Assembly: GCA_023055425.1 (NCBI GenBank)
Contig: JALGPY010000008.1
Location: 23,843,359 to 23,907,358, forward strand
Source of the DNA: Linanthus parryae
Taxonomy: Eukaryota > Streptophyta > Magnoliopsida > Ericales > Polemoniaceae
Direction of reading: 5' to 3'
DNA length: 64,000 nucleotides
Shown here: piece after piece, positions 55,771-64,000 of the stretch
Numbering within the stretch: position 1 is the first letter of the stretch
Layout of the letters: every line of letters begins with the position of its first letter
Position numbers and translations under genes: made by a program
The notes under the pieces: model-generated
The model's database searches: none
What the model saw: the letters and a program-made list of their open reading frames with translations, nothing else
Told to the model about the DNA's origin: nothing

Positions 55771-57562
55771 TTCATTCAAAAATAAACTGTAGATAACTTC
55801 TTTTTAGCAAAAAGTGAGAAATTCATTAAAAAATAAACGATAGATGTACAAGCGAACAGACGGATCCATGATTTTGTGTCAGTGGGGGCTAAATTTTAAT
55901 TTTGATGAATAAACATAGATAGTGGAAGTTATTGCCGATTTCAGTGGGGGCTAAAATGAAATTATTGGTCAAAATATAGGGTCAAATTGAAATTTTCAAA
56001 AATTGAGCGGGGTCTATAGCCCCCACACTTCCCTATGTAGAAAGTTTTAATTTTTGAATCAGATGCTCTGTGGGTTATCAATGGCTTCAATGATGTAAAC
56101 AAAGCAAAATGTGTTTGGAAGACTAGAATAGAAGCTGCCCTAAAAGTTTTGACTGGTAGAGTTTTTAGGTTCCTACATTGTAGTAGGAGAGTGAATGTAG
56201 TAGCTCATAGTCTAGCACAATGGGGTTATGCTGTTAGGCATTCTGGGTTCATCCCGGGTGATCAGCTTCCTCAAATAGTTTCTGTAGCTGTCAAAAATGA
56301 TGTACTTGTTTGTGTTGGGGTTTAATATAAATCTGACTTATCAAAAAAAAATATGCAACCAAAGCGAAAATATTATATAAGAACATGCGATTTTGACCAG
56401 ACTTCTGTGTGTCTCAAACCATAGAAGGGATGGGGAATGGGAAGGGTAAAGGGGTGAGAGTTGTTCTCTCCAATTGGTGAAGGTAAAAGAGAAGGGGAAG
56501 AGGAATGGTGGGGGTGAAAACGGGGAGGGGAAAACTAGTGCCGGCATCGGCCCGTCGACCCGAAAAGCTCGCTCGACCTAGTTCGAAAATATTAAGACTT
56601 TGGCTTAATGGTTTCTCAAACGTTGGATTAGACTTAACATTCTGGCCCAAACTTTCTTATGGTCGGACTTGGGTTTTAAAGGTTAGATTCAAGCCCGACC
56701 CGACCCATTGTATTAAATTAATAAATAAATAAACTTATCTATTTGAAATTATTAACTATTACATTTGTTTTCTTTCTTCTTTCAGCCTAGTTTATTTTTT
56801 ATCATTACTCACTCGATCACTTTGATCCGGTAATTTGATTGGCAAAACTATACAAGAATTTGACAATCTTTGCATGGTCTTGTGGAGTAAACTTTATTCT
56901 ACAAAACCATGAAAAAAATACCAAAAAATTACATTGTTTTGTTATCTAGATCACCGAGTCAAATTAACTAAATTACGGGTTGAAAAATCAAACTAGGACG
57001 ACAGAGAAGAAACGGAGATAGTACTTAATATTATTATTTGAAAGATCATTAATTAGGTGTTCTCTATTGTAGTATCATTTTTGTTAGACGTCTTAATAAA
57101 AAATCGATTTCAGTGTCGAATACATTACTTTTACTATTACATGACATTTAAAATTATAGGCTCAAAATTTGAGCTTGGGCCTTAGAAATCGTAACTGAAT
57201 AGGCTTGTGCCTTCAAATTTGGCCCGATGTATGGGTTGGGCCGGGCCCGAGCCCGCCCATGGCCACCCTTAAGGAAAGCTCTTCATGAAGATGACCATCA
57301 GGTGGGTGCTTCAGGTTTATATTGATTGTATTCTGAATAAAACTTGAATGTTAAAAATAATTAAATATATATTTGTTTTATATTTGTATAGTTATTTATG
57401 TTTAAAATTCCTAACATATTTTTGTGTAAATTTTAGTATTTTCTATATCATTCAATATTTAGCTTAAAACTTCAATATATATAATATTAAAAAAAATATA
57501 GAATAAATAAATAAATTATTTAGCAATTTAATTAAATCGACCAATATGTTTTGTTACTTAAA
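55771..57562 (+). repeat. About 1.6-kb direct repeat, copy 1 (interrupted by the Helitron at its left and by a LINE)
   Basis: Matches 59059-60603 over most of its length, while its left 98 bases lie at 19915-20012 on the far side of the Helitron. It includes a decayed Stowaway-like stretch (about 56790-57025) and a diverged hAT MITE (about 55854-56040). No protein gene is intact. Confidence 0.85.
56041..56349 (+). mobile_element. 5'-truncated LINE 3' end with RNase H domain
   Basis: The insertion is absent from the paralogous repeat copy. One register reads SDALWVINGFNDVNKAKCVW, NVVAHSLAQWGYAVRHSGFI, typical of the RVT_3 RNase H-like domain at the end of plant LINE-type ORFs, then a stop, a short tail and an A-run (56341-56349). 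Confidence 0.8.
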
Positions 57563-57784
57563 GGGTAAAAGACAAAAACCACCCCTCGAGTATGGGGTAT
57601 ATACAAAACACCCCTCGTGTTCGGGGATATACAAAAACCACCCCTCGAGTATGGGTTAATAGAGTTTTTTAGCATGTAAAGTTTATGTTAAAAAATTATT
57701 TAACATGTTCATTAAAATATTTTGTTTAGCAATTAGTATTTTTTTGGTTATATTTATGCTTAAATTTGTGTTTTATGTTTACAA

Positions 57785-58841
57785 ATGAGTTCTTTTCTTA
57801 ATCTTCTCAATCAAAATACAAACACGGATGAATACGAATCGACACAATAAAATTTAGCCGACTTGGAAGGACTCAATGTCGGTTTGCCGGAGGGAAGTAC
57901 TCTTAGTCGAAGAAAACAAGCTTTTCAACCAAATGAGGATATGATTTTGATTTCAGCATGGGCTTAACGTATCAATCGATTCAATTGAAGGGAACCAACA
58001 AAAATTAGAGAAATTTTGGAAAAGAGTTACAAAGCATTATGACGACCACAAGAAGTTAATTTTGAACACTCTAAAGACTCCCTCCGCAAGAGATGGGGAA
58101 CTATATAATCTGAAGTGAATAAATTTTGTGGGTCTTGCTCAAATTCAAAATTTGAATCAAAGTGGAGTCAACGAGCAAGACAATGTATATATTGGATTGG
58201 TATTTATTTTTAAGTTTTCAATTAAAGAAATTGTACTTAAATTTGTATGTATATTTGCGCAGGTGGCACAAGCATTAGATATGTATCATCGGGTTCAGAA
58301 AAAACAATTCAAGTTGATGCATGCTTGGAATGTGCTTAGGAATCATCTTAAATGGATTTCGGAGTTGACAAATAAAAAACCAAACAAAAATAGGAAAGCA
58401 AGTCCTAGTAGCTCGTCACCTGCAACTCAGGATTGTGTGAGTTTGGATGAAGATGATATCGTCCCTAAAGCTAAGGTACCGAGGCCGAGTGGTACGAGAG
58501 CGAATAAGGATAAGCTCAAGAGTGGGACGAGTAGTGACAATAATATGCGTAGCACCGAATTGATGGAGCAATACCAACTTCAAAAAGCTGAAGCTGAGCA
58601 ACGACGAATCGAGAAATTTGACGCAGGACATCTTGAGCAAAGGCAATACTATGAAAGGCAAGAGATTTTCAACAACAAAATGCTTCAAGTACAAGAGGAG
58701 AAAATGAAACTTAAGAAAAGAAAAGAAGATATCAAGATAATGAATACCGATACGTCATCCATGCCCGAGGAACAAGCTATGTTCTATGAAAGTCTAAAGA
58801 GTAAAATCCTTGCAAATTGGTGCTCGACTAAGTCTGTCTGA
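57785..58841 (+). pseudogene. Trihelix/NAM-associated (PIF/Harbinger ORF1-like) pseudogene
   Basis: MSSFLNLLNQNTNTDEYEST, then EGSTLSRRKQAFQPNEDMIL and ISAWA open a Myb/trihelix domain (FxPxEDxxLxSAWxNxSxD). It continues in other registers as KFWKRVTKHY and RKRWGTI. The last 200 codons (from 58128 onward) form an open frame with AQALDMYHRVQKKQFKLMHA, WNVLRNHLKW, a Ser-rich linker and a charged coiled coil (EAEQRRIEKFDAGHLEQRQY), the NAM-associated C-terminal domain. Stops and frame changes break the N-terminal part. Such proteins are ORF1 of PIF/Harbinger transposons or domesticated relatives. It is flanked on both sides by the 1.6-kb repeats. Confidence 0.75.
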
Positions 58842-59141
58842 AATTGGGTATGAGTAGTATGAGATGTTGTGTTGTAGTGTAATTTGAATATGTATGTTTA
58901 TCTTTTATGAATGAAGTATCTCTTGAACAATTGAACAATATTATCGGAATGATATTTTATTTTATTTATCAAAAAATAAAAATAAAATTATAGTTCATTT
59001 CTTTTACAACAAGTTAGTGTTTTCTTCTCAGATAACTGTTTTTGCAAAAAGTGAGAAATTCATTCAAAAATAAACTGTAGATAACTTTTTAGCAAAAAGT
59101 GAGAAATTCACTCAAAAATAAACGATAGATGTACAAGCGAA

Positions 59142-59307
59142 CAGGTGGATCCAGGATTTTGATGAATAAACATAAATAGTGGAAGTTATTGCACGATTTA
59201 AGTGGAAGCTAAAATGAATTATTGGTTAAAATGCAGGGTCAAATTGTATTTTTTGAAAATTAAGCGGGGGCTATAGCCCCCACACCTCCTATGTAGATCT
59301 GCCCCTG
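59142..59307. mobile_element. hAT-type MITE, 166 bp, 8-bp target duplication
   Basis: Starts CAGGTGGATCCAGG and ends GTAGATCTGCCCCTG, imperfect inverted ends. The perfect 8-mer CAAGCGAA flanks it (59134-59141 and 59308-59315). The copy-1 relative at about 55854-56040 has lost its right end to the LINE insertion. Confidence 0.85.
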
Positions 59308-60088
59308 CAAGCGAATACGCAACCAAAGCGAAAATATTATATAAGATCATGTGATTTCGACCAGACTTCTGTGTGTCTCAAACCATAGAAGGGACGAAGA
59401 AGCGGAAGGGTAAATGGGTGAGAGTTGTTCTCTCCAATTGGTGAATGTGAAAGAGAAGGGGAAGAGGAAGGGGTGGGGGTGAAAAGGGGGAGGGGAAAAC
59501 TAGCGCTGGGCATCGGCCCGTTGACCCGAAAAGCCCGCTCGACTTGGTTCGAAAGTATTAAGACTTGGGCTTAATGGTTTCTCAAATGTTGGATCAGACT
59601 TAACATTCTGGCCCAAACTTTCTTAGGGCCGGACTTGGGTTTTTAAGGTTGGATTCATACCCGACCCGACCCATTGTGTTAGATTAATGAATAAATTTAC
59701 TTATTTATTTGAAATTATTAACTACTACATTTGTTTCTTCTCTTTCAGCCTACTTCACTTTTTATCATTACTCACTAGGTCACTTTGATCCGGTAATTTG
59801 ATTGGTAAAACTGTACAAGAATTTCGTAATCTTTGCATGATCTTGTCGAGTAAACTATACTCTGCAAAACCATGAAAAAATTACCAAAAAACTACATTGT
59901 TTTGTTATCTAAATCACCGAGTCAAATTAACTAAATTACGGGTTGAAAAATCAAACTAGAACGGCAGAGAAACGGAGATAGTACTTAATATTATAATTTT
60001 AAAGATCACTAATTAAGTGTTCTCTATTGTAGTATCATTTTTGTTAAACGTCTTAATAACGAATCGAATTCAGTGTCGAAAATGAATA

Positions 60089-60204
60089 CATTACCTTTAC
60101 TATTACATGACATTTAAAATTATAGGCTCGAAATTTGAGCTTGGGCCATTACCTTTACTATTACATGACATTTAAAATTATAGGCTCGAAATTTGAGATT
60201 GGGC
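60089..60204. repeat. Tandem 58-bp duplication
   Basis: CATTACCTTTACTATTACAT and the following bases repeat with period 58 (60089 and 60147), with one base different in a GAGCTTGGGC/GAGATTGGGC word. Confidence 0.9.
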
Positions 60205-60654
60205 CTTAGAAATCGTAACTGAATAGGCTTGTGGCTTCAAATTTTGCCCGATGTATTGGTTGGGCCGGGCCCAAGCCCACCCATGGCCACCCCTAAGGAA
60301 AGCCCTTCATGGAGATGACCATCAGGTGGGTGCTTCAGGTTTATCATTGATTGTATTTCGAATAAAACATGAATGTTAATATAAAAATAATTAAATATAT
60401 ATTTTTTTATATTTGTATAGTTATTTATGTTTAAAATTCCTTAACATATTTTTGTGTAAATTTTAGAGAATTTTAATATTTTCTGTATCATTCAATATTT
60501 AGCTTAAAACTTAAATATATATAATCTTCTAAAAAATATAGAAAATAAATAAATAAATTATTTAGAAATTTAATTTTGTCGACCAATATGTTTTGTTACT
60601 TAAATTATAAACATGAATATTACATTCATTCATAATGAAACATGAAAAAATATA

Positions 60655-60910
60655 TGTTGTAACAGAACTCATATTTCAGAGATCCGATACTTGTTTGTTA
60701 TGACGAATCACCTCACGAACAATATGCGAATAAAGAAGAACACGACGATCTTACGTGGTTCGCTAGCGAAAGATTTGTTAACTACGTCCACGATGGAAGC
60801 ACCATTTATTTAACAAGAGGAACAATTACAATGATTTGTCTAACACATCACATCGCATTAAACTAGGAACCCAACGGGTCATTATATAGTACTAGCCCGA
60901 TGGCCCAACC
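60655..60910 (-). mobile_element. LTR relic related to the TRIM-type LTRs
   Basis: TGTTGTAACAGAACTC, TTTGTTATGACGAATC, TTACGTGGTTCGCTAGCG, ATTTATTTAACAAGAGGAAC, then ATTATATAGTAC follow the same motif order as the TRIM at 20-22 kb, including the stretch before its right LTR (21865-21905). It has diverged and no partner LTR is present. Confidence 0.5.
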
Positions 60911-61764
60911 CCAAAGAGCCGCCCCCTCTTTTGTTTCCCAACCCTAGTGAATGTGAATGGGAAGGTGAAGGAAAAATAAGTAAATCCGTGGAGTGAAGGA
61001 GGGTAGGGGAAGGGGTGAGCTTTTGGTTGAAGACACCCTAAGAGCATTTTGTAAACATAACCCGAGCTCGGCCCAGTCCCAGTTTTGAGCCTTCATATGT
61101 AGCCCAAGCCCTAACTTTTCGAGCTAATGTAAGTTCGAGACCAGCCATAGCCTGAAATTATCCATTATTTTCCTTCAAATCATCAAGTAATGATATTATC
61201 TGTAATCACTCTTACGTGGAATGAATGCGCTATGACTATCCGAAATAATTGGTGGAAGAATCTATTTTTTTCGAGATTACATCATATAGTCGGGTTGGAA
61301 CCCAAGATCTCATGCATGGGATTCAAACGCTCTAACACTGAGCTATCATCTACTTGCGTGGAAGAATCTTTCAACAAGACTCAAGAAGAGATAAATTAAT
61401 CTTGGCTATCTGGGTCACCTGGCAAAGCATAAACCGAAAGGTCTTTGATAACAAGACAACAACACCTGAAAAAAGACATAAAGGAAGCATGGGACTACTC
61501 AGCTAATTACAAATCGATTATGCATGGAACAAATCTTCAATCAATGGCTCTGACCCGCATGTTGTCGGAGCTGAAACGGTTAAGATTGTCAACTGGCTAT
61601 ACATTGGTAAGCGTATACGCAACGCGAAACTCCCACTAGAGGACGGCTTAAGCAGTAACAATTATTTGAGACTGCAATGGTTTCTTCACCGCCCGAAGCA
61701 GATCACATTTAGAAGCTCGACCGTGAGATTAGGCGTCGAGCTGGCAATGAATATGCGCTTGAAC
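60911..61764. other. Intergenic, no supported gene
   Basis: Short frames at 61190-61399 and 61445-61639 have no recognisable motifs. Confidence 0.5.
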
Positions 61765-61766
61765 TA

Positions 61767-62220
61767 GTTTGGCAAAGCTAGATTAAAGTATAGATGCATT
61801 ATCGAAAATTTGGATTTTGAAACGGATTTTTGCGCGAAAGGACCATGATCCGGGTAGAGGCTAGCAGGATCCGGGTGGAAGCTAGCAGGATCTGGGTGGA
61901 GGCTAAAAGGATCCGGGTGGAGGCTAAAAGGATCCGGGTGGAGGCTTTGCTACACGTGTCACCCCGTGGTTCGCCGATAACAATTTAATAATGTGATTAG
62001 CCGGATCCGGGTGAGAATTAGCCGGATCCGGGTGGGAATTGTCTATATAGTTTTTAATAATCAACTGTTCAATAATGTTAAATTAATTCCCGGATCCGGC
62101 ATATCACCCTACCGGATCCGGCTGACCCAAATTAATCTGTAAATAATCTAGCTCATCCAAACCGGTCAGATTAAAATTCAAAATTTCATTAATCTATCTA
62201 ATAATTCTGCTTTGCCAAAC
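61767..62220. mobile_element. TA-flanked MITE with 21-bp internal repeats
   Basis: Inverted ends GTTTGGCAAAGCTAGATT and AATTCTGCTTTGCCAAAC, each next to TA (61765-61766 and 62221-62222), bound 454 bp. Inside, five tandem units of 21 bp (61847-61951; GATCCGGGTGGAGGCTAAAAG type), two more in a variant form (61998-62039) and further CCGGATCCGG palindromes near 62093 and 62122. TA duplication suggests Tc1/mariner-type mobilisation, but the terminal sequence is not the usual Stowaway one. Confidence 0.65.
61847..61951. repeat. Five 21-bp tandem units
   Basis: Units start at 61847, 61868, 61889, 61910 and 61931, each GATCYGGGTRGARGCT-like. They are tandem without spacers. Confidence 0.95.
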
Positions 62221-62222
62221 TA

Positions 62223-63093
62223 AGCTATTGAAGTGAACTCTCAGTCCTTGAATAGAGAGATGAACAGAGCATTGATGAAAAATGCTGCGCCACACGATGA
62301 TCTAAAGTAGAAAGAGTAGTCAGTGAATTGACACACCCCTGTTTGGGTTAATGTATTCCTAGACAATGATTTATTGGGCTTTGGTACAAGCAATCCATTT
62401 GAATAAAATTATTTCCATCCCTCAAAGAAACAAGTTTTTTGTTTTTTTTAAGGAAAAAACAAGTTTTCTGTTACGGAAGGGAAAACATGGAAAATGATGC
62501 GCCCTAATTAGATGACTGTTTGGTACGTAGTTTGTGATATGACTGGGGAAATTGATTTACATGAAAATGTTGCAATCTTATTCTTGCCTCTATCCTACGA
62601 CTTAATCCGTAGCAATTTTTTCGACTCAACTCAAAATGAATGGTCATTTATGAAAGAAAACTAAGAACTCCAGTTCATTATCGGTAAAACCGGAAGTACA
62701 GAAGCAATGATATCGTATATGTGTCGTACAATAGGCTCATATGAGTCACAAGTACATTGAATCCATGTGATTTATAAGAATTCCACACGGCCTTAGCATA
62801 GCAAGTATTTACAAGACCACCCTTGATAAATACAAATATTAAATCTCGTGAACACATGTCTAAACTTTGCAAGAAATTAACTTGTTGAAAAGTACGACCA
62901 AAGTCGAAAACAACGAACAATAAAATTCACCAATAATGGAGATTGGAGTCTTAACTAAAGATTTGTTCCGGCCTAATCACAATGTATAATCAACATTATT
63001 CCCTCAATTTTACCCCAGCTAACCACCTTAGCTATATGGCTTTTAATCACAAGTGGTACTGTCAAATAAATAAACTTGGCGACTCAACCAACA
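62223..63093. other. Intergenic, no supported gene
   Basis: AT-rich DNA. The minus-strand frame at 62678-62920 shows no recognised motif. CAA-type bases directly before the tRNA (63086-63093) may mark its transcription start. Confidence 0.5.
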
Positions 63094-63167
63094 GGCCTAT
63101 TAGCTCAGCTGGTTAGAGCGTCGTGCTAATAACGCGAAGGTCGCAGGTTCGAGACCTGCATGGGCCA
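63094..63167 (+). tRNA. tRNA-Ile (anticodon AAU)
   Basis: 74 bases fold into a full cloverleaf. The acceptor stem GGCCTAT pairs with ATGGGCC, discriminator A. Box A reads TAGCTCAGCTGG, the anticodon loop is CTAATAA with anticodon AAT, and box B is GGTTCGAGACC. No intron. The AAU anticodon (read as IAU) is the main nuclear isoleucine tRNA. Confidence 0.97.
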
Positions 63168-63171
63168 TTCA

Positions 63172-63184
63172 TTTTTGTTTTTTT
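63172..63184 (+). terminator. RNA polymerase III T-run terminator
   Basis: TTTTTGTTTTTTT starts five bases after the tRNA, the usual pol III stop. Confidence 0.85.
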
Positions 63185-64000
63185 AAACTCTTTCACTTTC
63201 ACTCATGAAAATGTCATATCTTCACTTTCACTACTGAAAGTGTCATCATATCTTCCCTTCATCCTGTGCCAGTGCCAGTGCCCAACTGTCTTCTAATGGA
63301 TCAAATTGTCCAATGAAATCCCTGTATCAAGTGAAATCTTCTTTCACCGTCTGTAGAAGGACATAATGGGAAAGATACCTACAAGCACTTCATCCAAATC
63401 TTCAGTATCAGAGTACTCAGAACATCACAGAAATCGGCAGTTCACTGCATAAGAAATCTCTACAAAAAACCATTATATTAACAAACTCAAATCAGCTCAT
63501 TAGCGATCTGTCAGTACACTACAGTCAGTTAGCCTTTTGCACTGACTTGGCTTTGTTTCCGGTATTAATCATTATCAATATGTGCCTCATGTGGAGAAAG
63601 AATAAGCACTTTGGATTTGTTAAATGATATAAATAAGTCACAAACATAGTTATGAACTAGAGTAACAAATCGAAATCATACACAGCCATGAAGTTTTCGT
63701 CACACTGATACACCTTCACCAACAAATGCCCTTCATGCCTACCACTGCGGACTTGCAGGCATCTGTGAATGTTATTGTTGAGGAAAATTCTAGCTCTTTA
63801 AGTGATGATGGTTAGCGTTTCGCTTCCATTTTCGTCACACTGATACACCTGCCACATCAGTAGATGCGTAAATATCACACATATTTATGCTTTCAAATTT
63901 CTTCAAATCTTCACAACGAGATTTTACTTATGACATGTTTCCATCCACATCACTTATGTTCAACTTTTGTAAGATTTTTTGTTCACGTAAAGTTTTCATT
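63185..64000. other. Intergenic, no supported gene
   Basis: AT-rich DNA. A near-repeat of TTTTCGTCACACTGATACAC occurs at about 63694 and 63831. No coding frame is supported. A gene could begin beyond the window edge. Confidence 0.45.

Larger units (their letters stand above)
58966..60603 (+). repeat. About 1.6-kb direct repeat, copy 2 (Helitron-free)
   Basis: Carries the uninterrupted version of the Helitron target (GTGAGAAATTCATTCAAAAA at 59051-59070). It contains an intact hAT MITE (59142-59307) and a 58-bp tandem duplication (60089-60204) that is single in copy 1. Confidence 0.85.

Noticed and set aside
61847..61951. CRISPR-like short repeats
   Set aside because: The repeats are tandem without unique spacers, in a plant transposon.

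Overview
The window is nuclear DNA of a flowering plant, most likely a eudicot. The signs are multi-exon genes with GT-AG introns, an organelle-targeted acetylornithine aminotransferase, a nuclear tRNA-Ile(AAU) gene, and plant-type MULE, Helitron, hAT, Stowaway-like, Copia, TRIM and LINE sequences. I cannot name the species. Only two conventional protein genes look intact and native: an EAR-motif coiled-coil protein (8919-13013, +) and acetylornithine aminotransferase (15766-19597, -). A tRNA gene lies at 63094-63167.

Layout. 1-8700 is repeat-rich and almost gene-free: LTR- or LINE-like debris, a 1.25-kb element with long terminal inverted repeats full of microsatellite, a 64-bp tandem repeat and an LTR relic. 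8811-13013 is the EAR-motif gene, with a foldback element in its long first intron. 13.9-15.3 kb holds a LINE remnant and a small hAT-type element with an 8-bp target duplication. 15.8-19.6 kb is the aminotransferase, with TRIM-like LTR repeats in an intron. 55.8-60.6 kb is a pair of roughly 1.6-kb direct repeats around a decayed trihelix/NAM-associated gene. 60.6-64 kb has an LTR relic, a 454-bp TA-flanked element with 21-bp repeats, and the tRNA.

The main discovery is 20013-55770. This 35.8-kb block starts with TC directly after an A, and ends with a GC-rich imperfect hairpin and CTAG directly before a T. The DNA on its two sides rejoins exactly into a sequence present uninterrupted at about 58966-59100. 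That is the structure of a Helitron insertion with a paralogous empty site in the same window. The block carries exon-and-intron pieces of many unrelated host genes, all on the + strand: a DUF1666-like exon, DNA topoisomerase I, an MPK4-type MAP kinase, a YrdC/Sua5 protein, a probable PHD-finger protein, the CCT beta chaperonin, a TRF-like telomere-binding protein, the ADP-glucose pyrophosphorylase large subunit and a solanesyl-diphosphate-synthase-like enzyme. The kinase piece sits inside the topoisomerase piece.

Nested in this block is a complete 13.45-kb Mutator-like element (32076-45528) flanked by the perfect 9-bp duplication CATAATTCG. It has an intact 810-residue FAR1-MULE-SWIM-CCHC transposase, a GRF-type zinc-finger ORF, an intact-looking compact Ulp1-type protease gene, and on the opposite strand a longer decayed HMG-like/Ulp1 gene. 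A TRIM element (20328-22354) and a Copia pol fragment (51083-52900) are further insertions. The order of events I infer is: host repeat, then Helitron with captured genes, then MULE, TRIM and Copia landing in it. The Helitron ends 415 bp upstream of the aminotransferase start codon, so it may have changed that gene's upstream control region.
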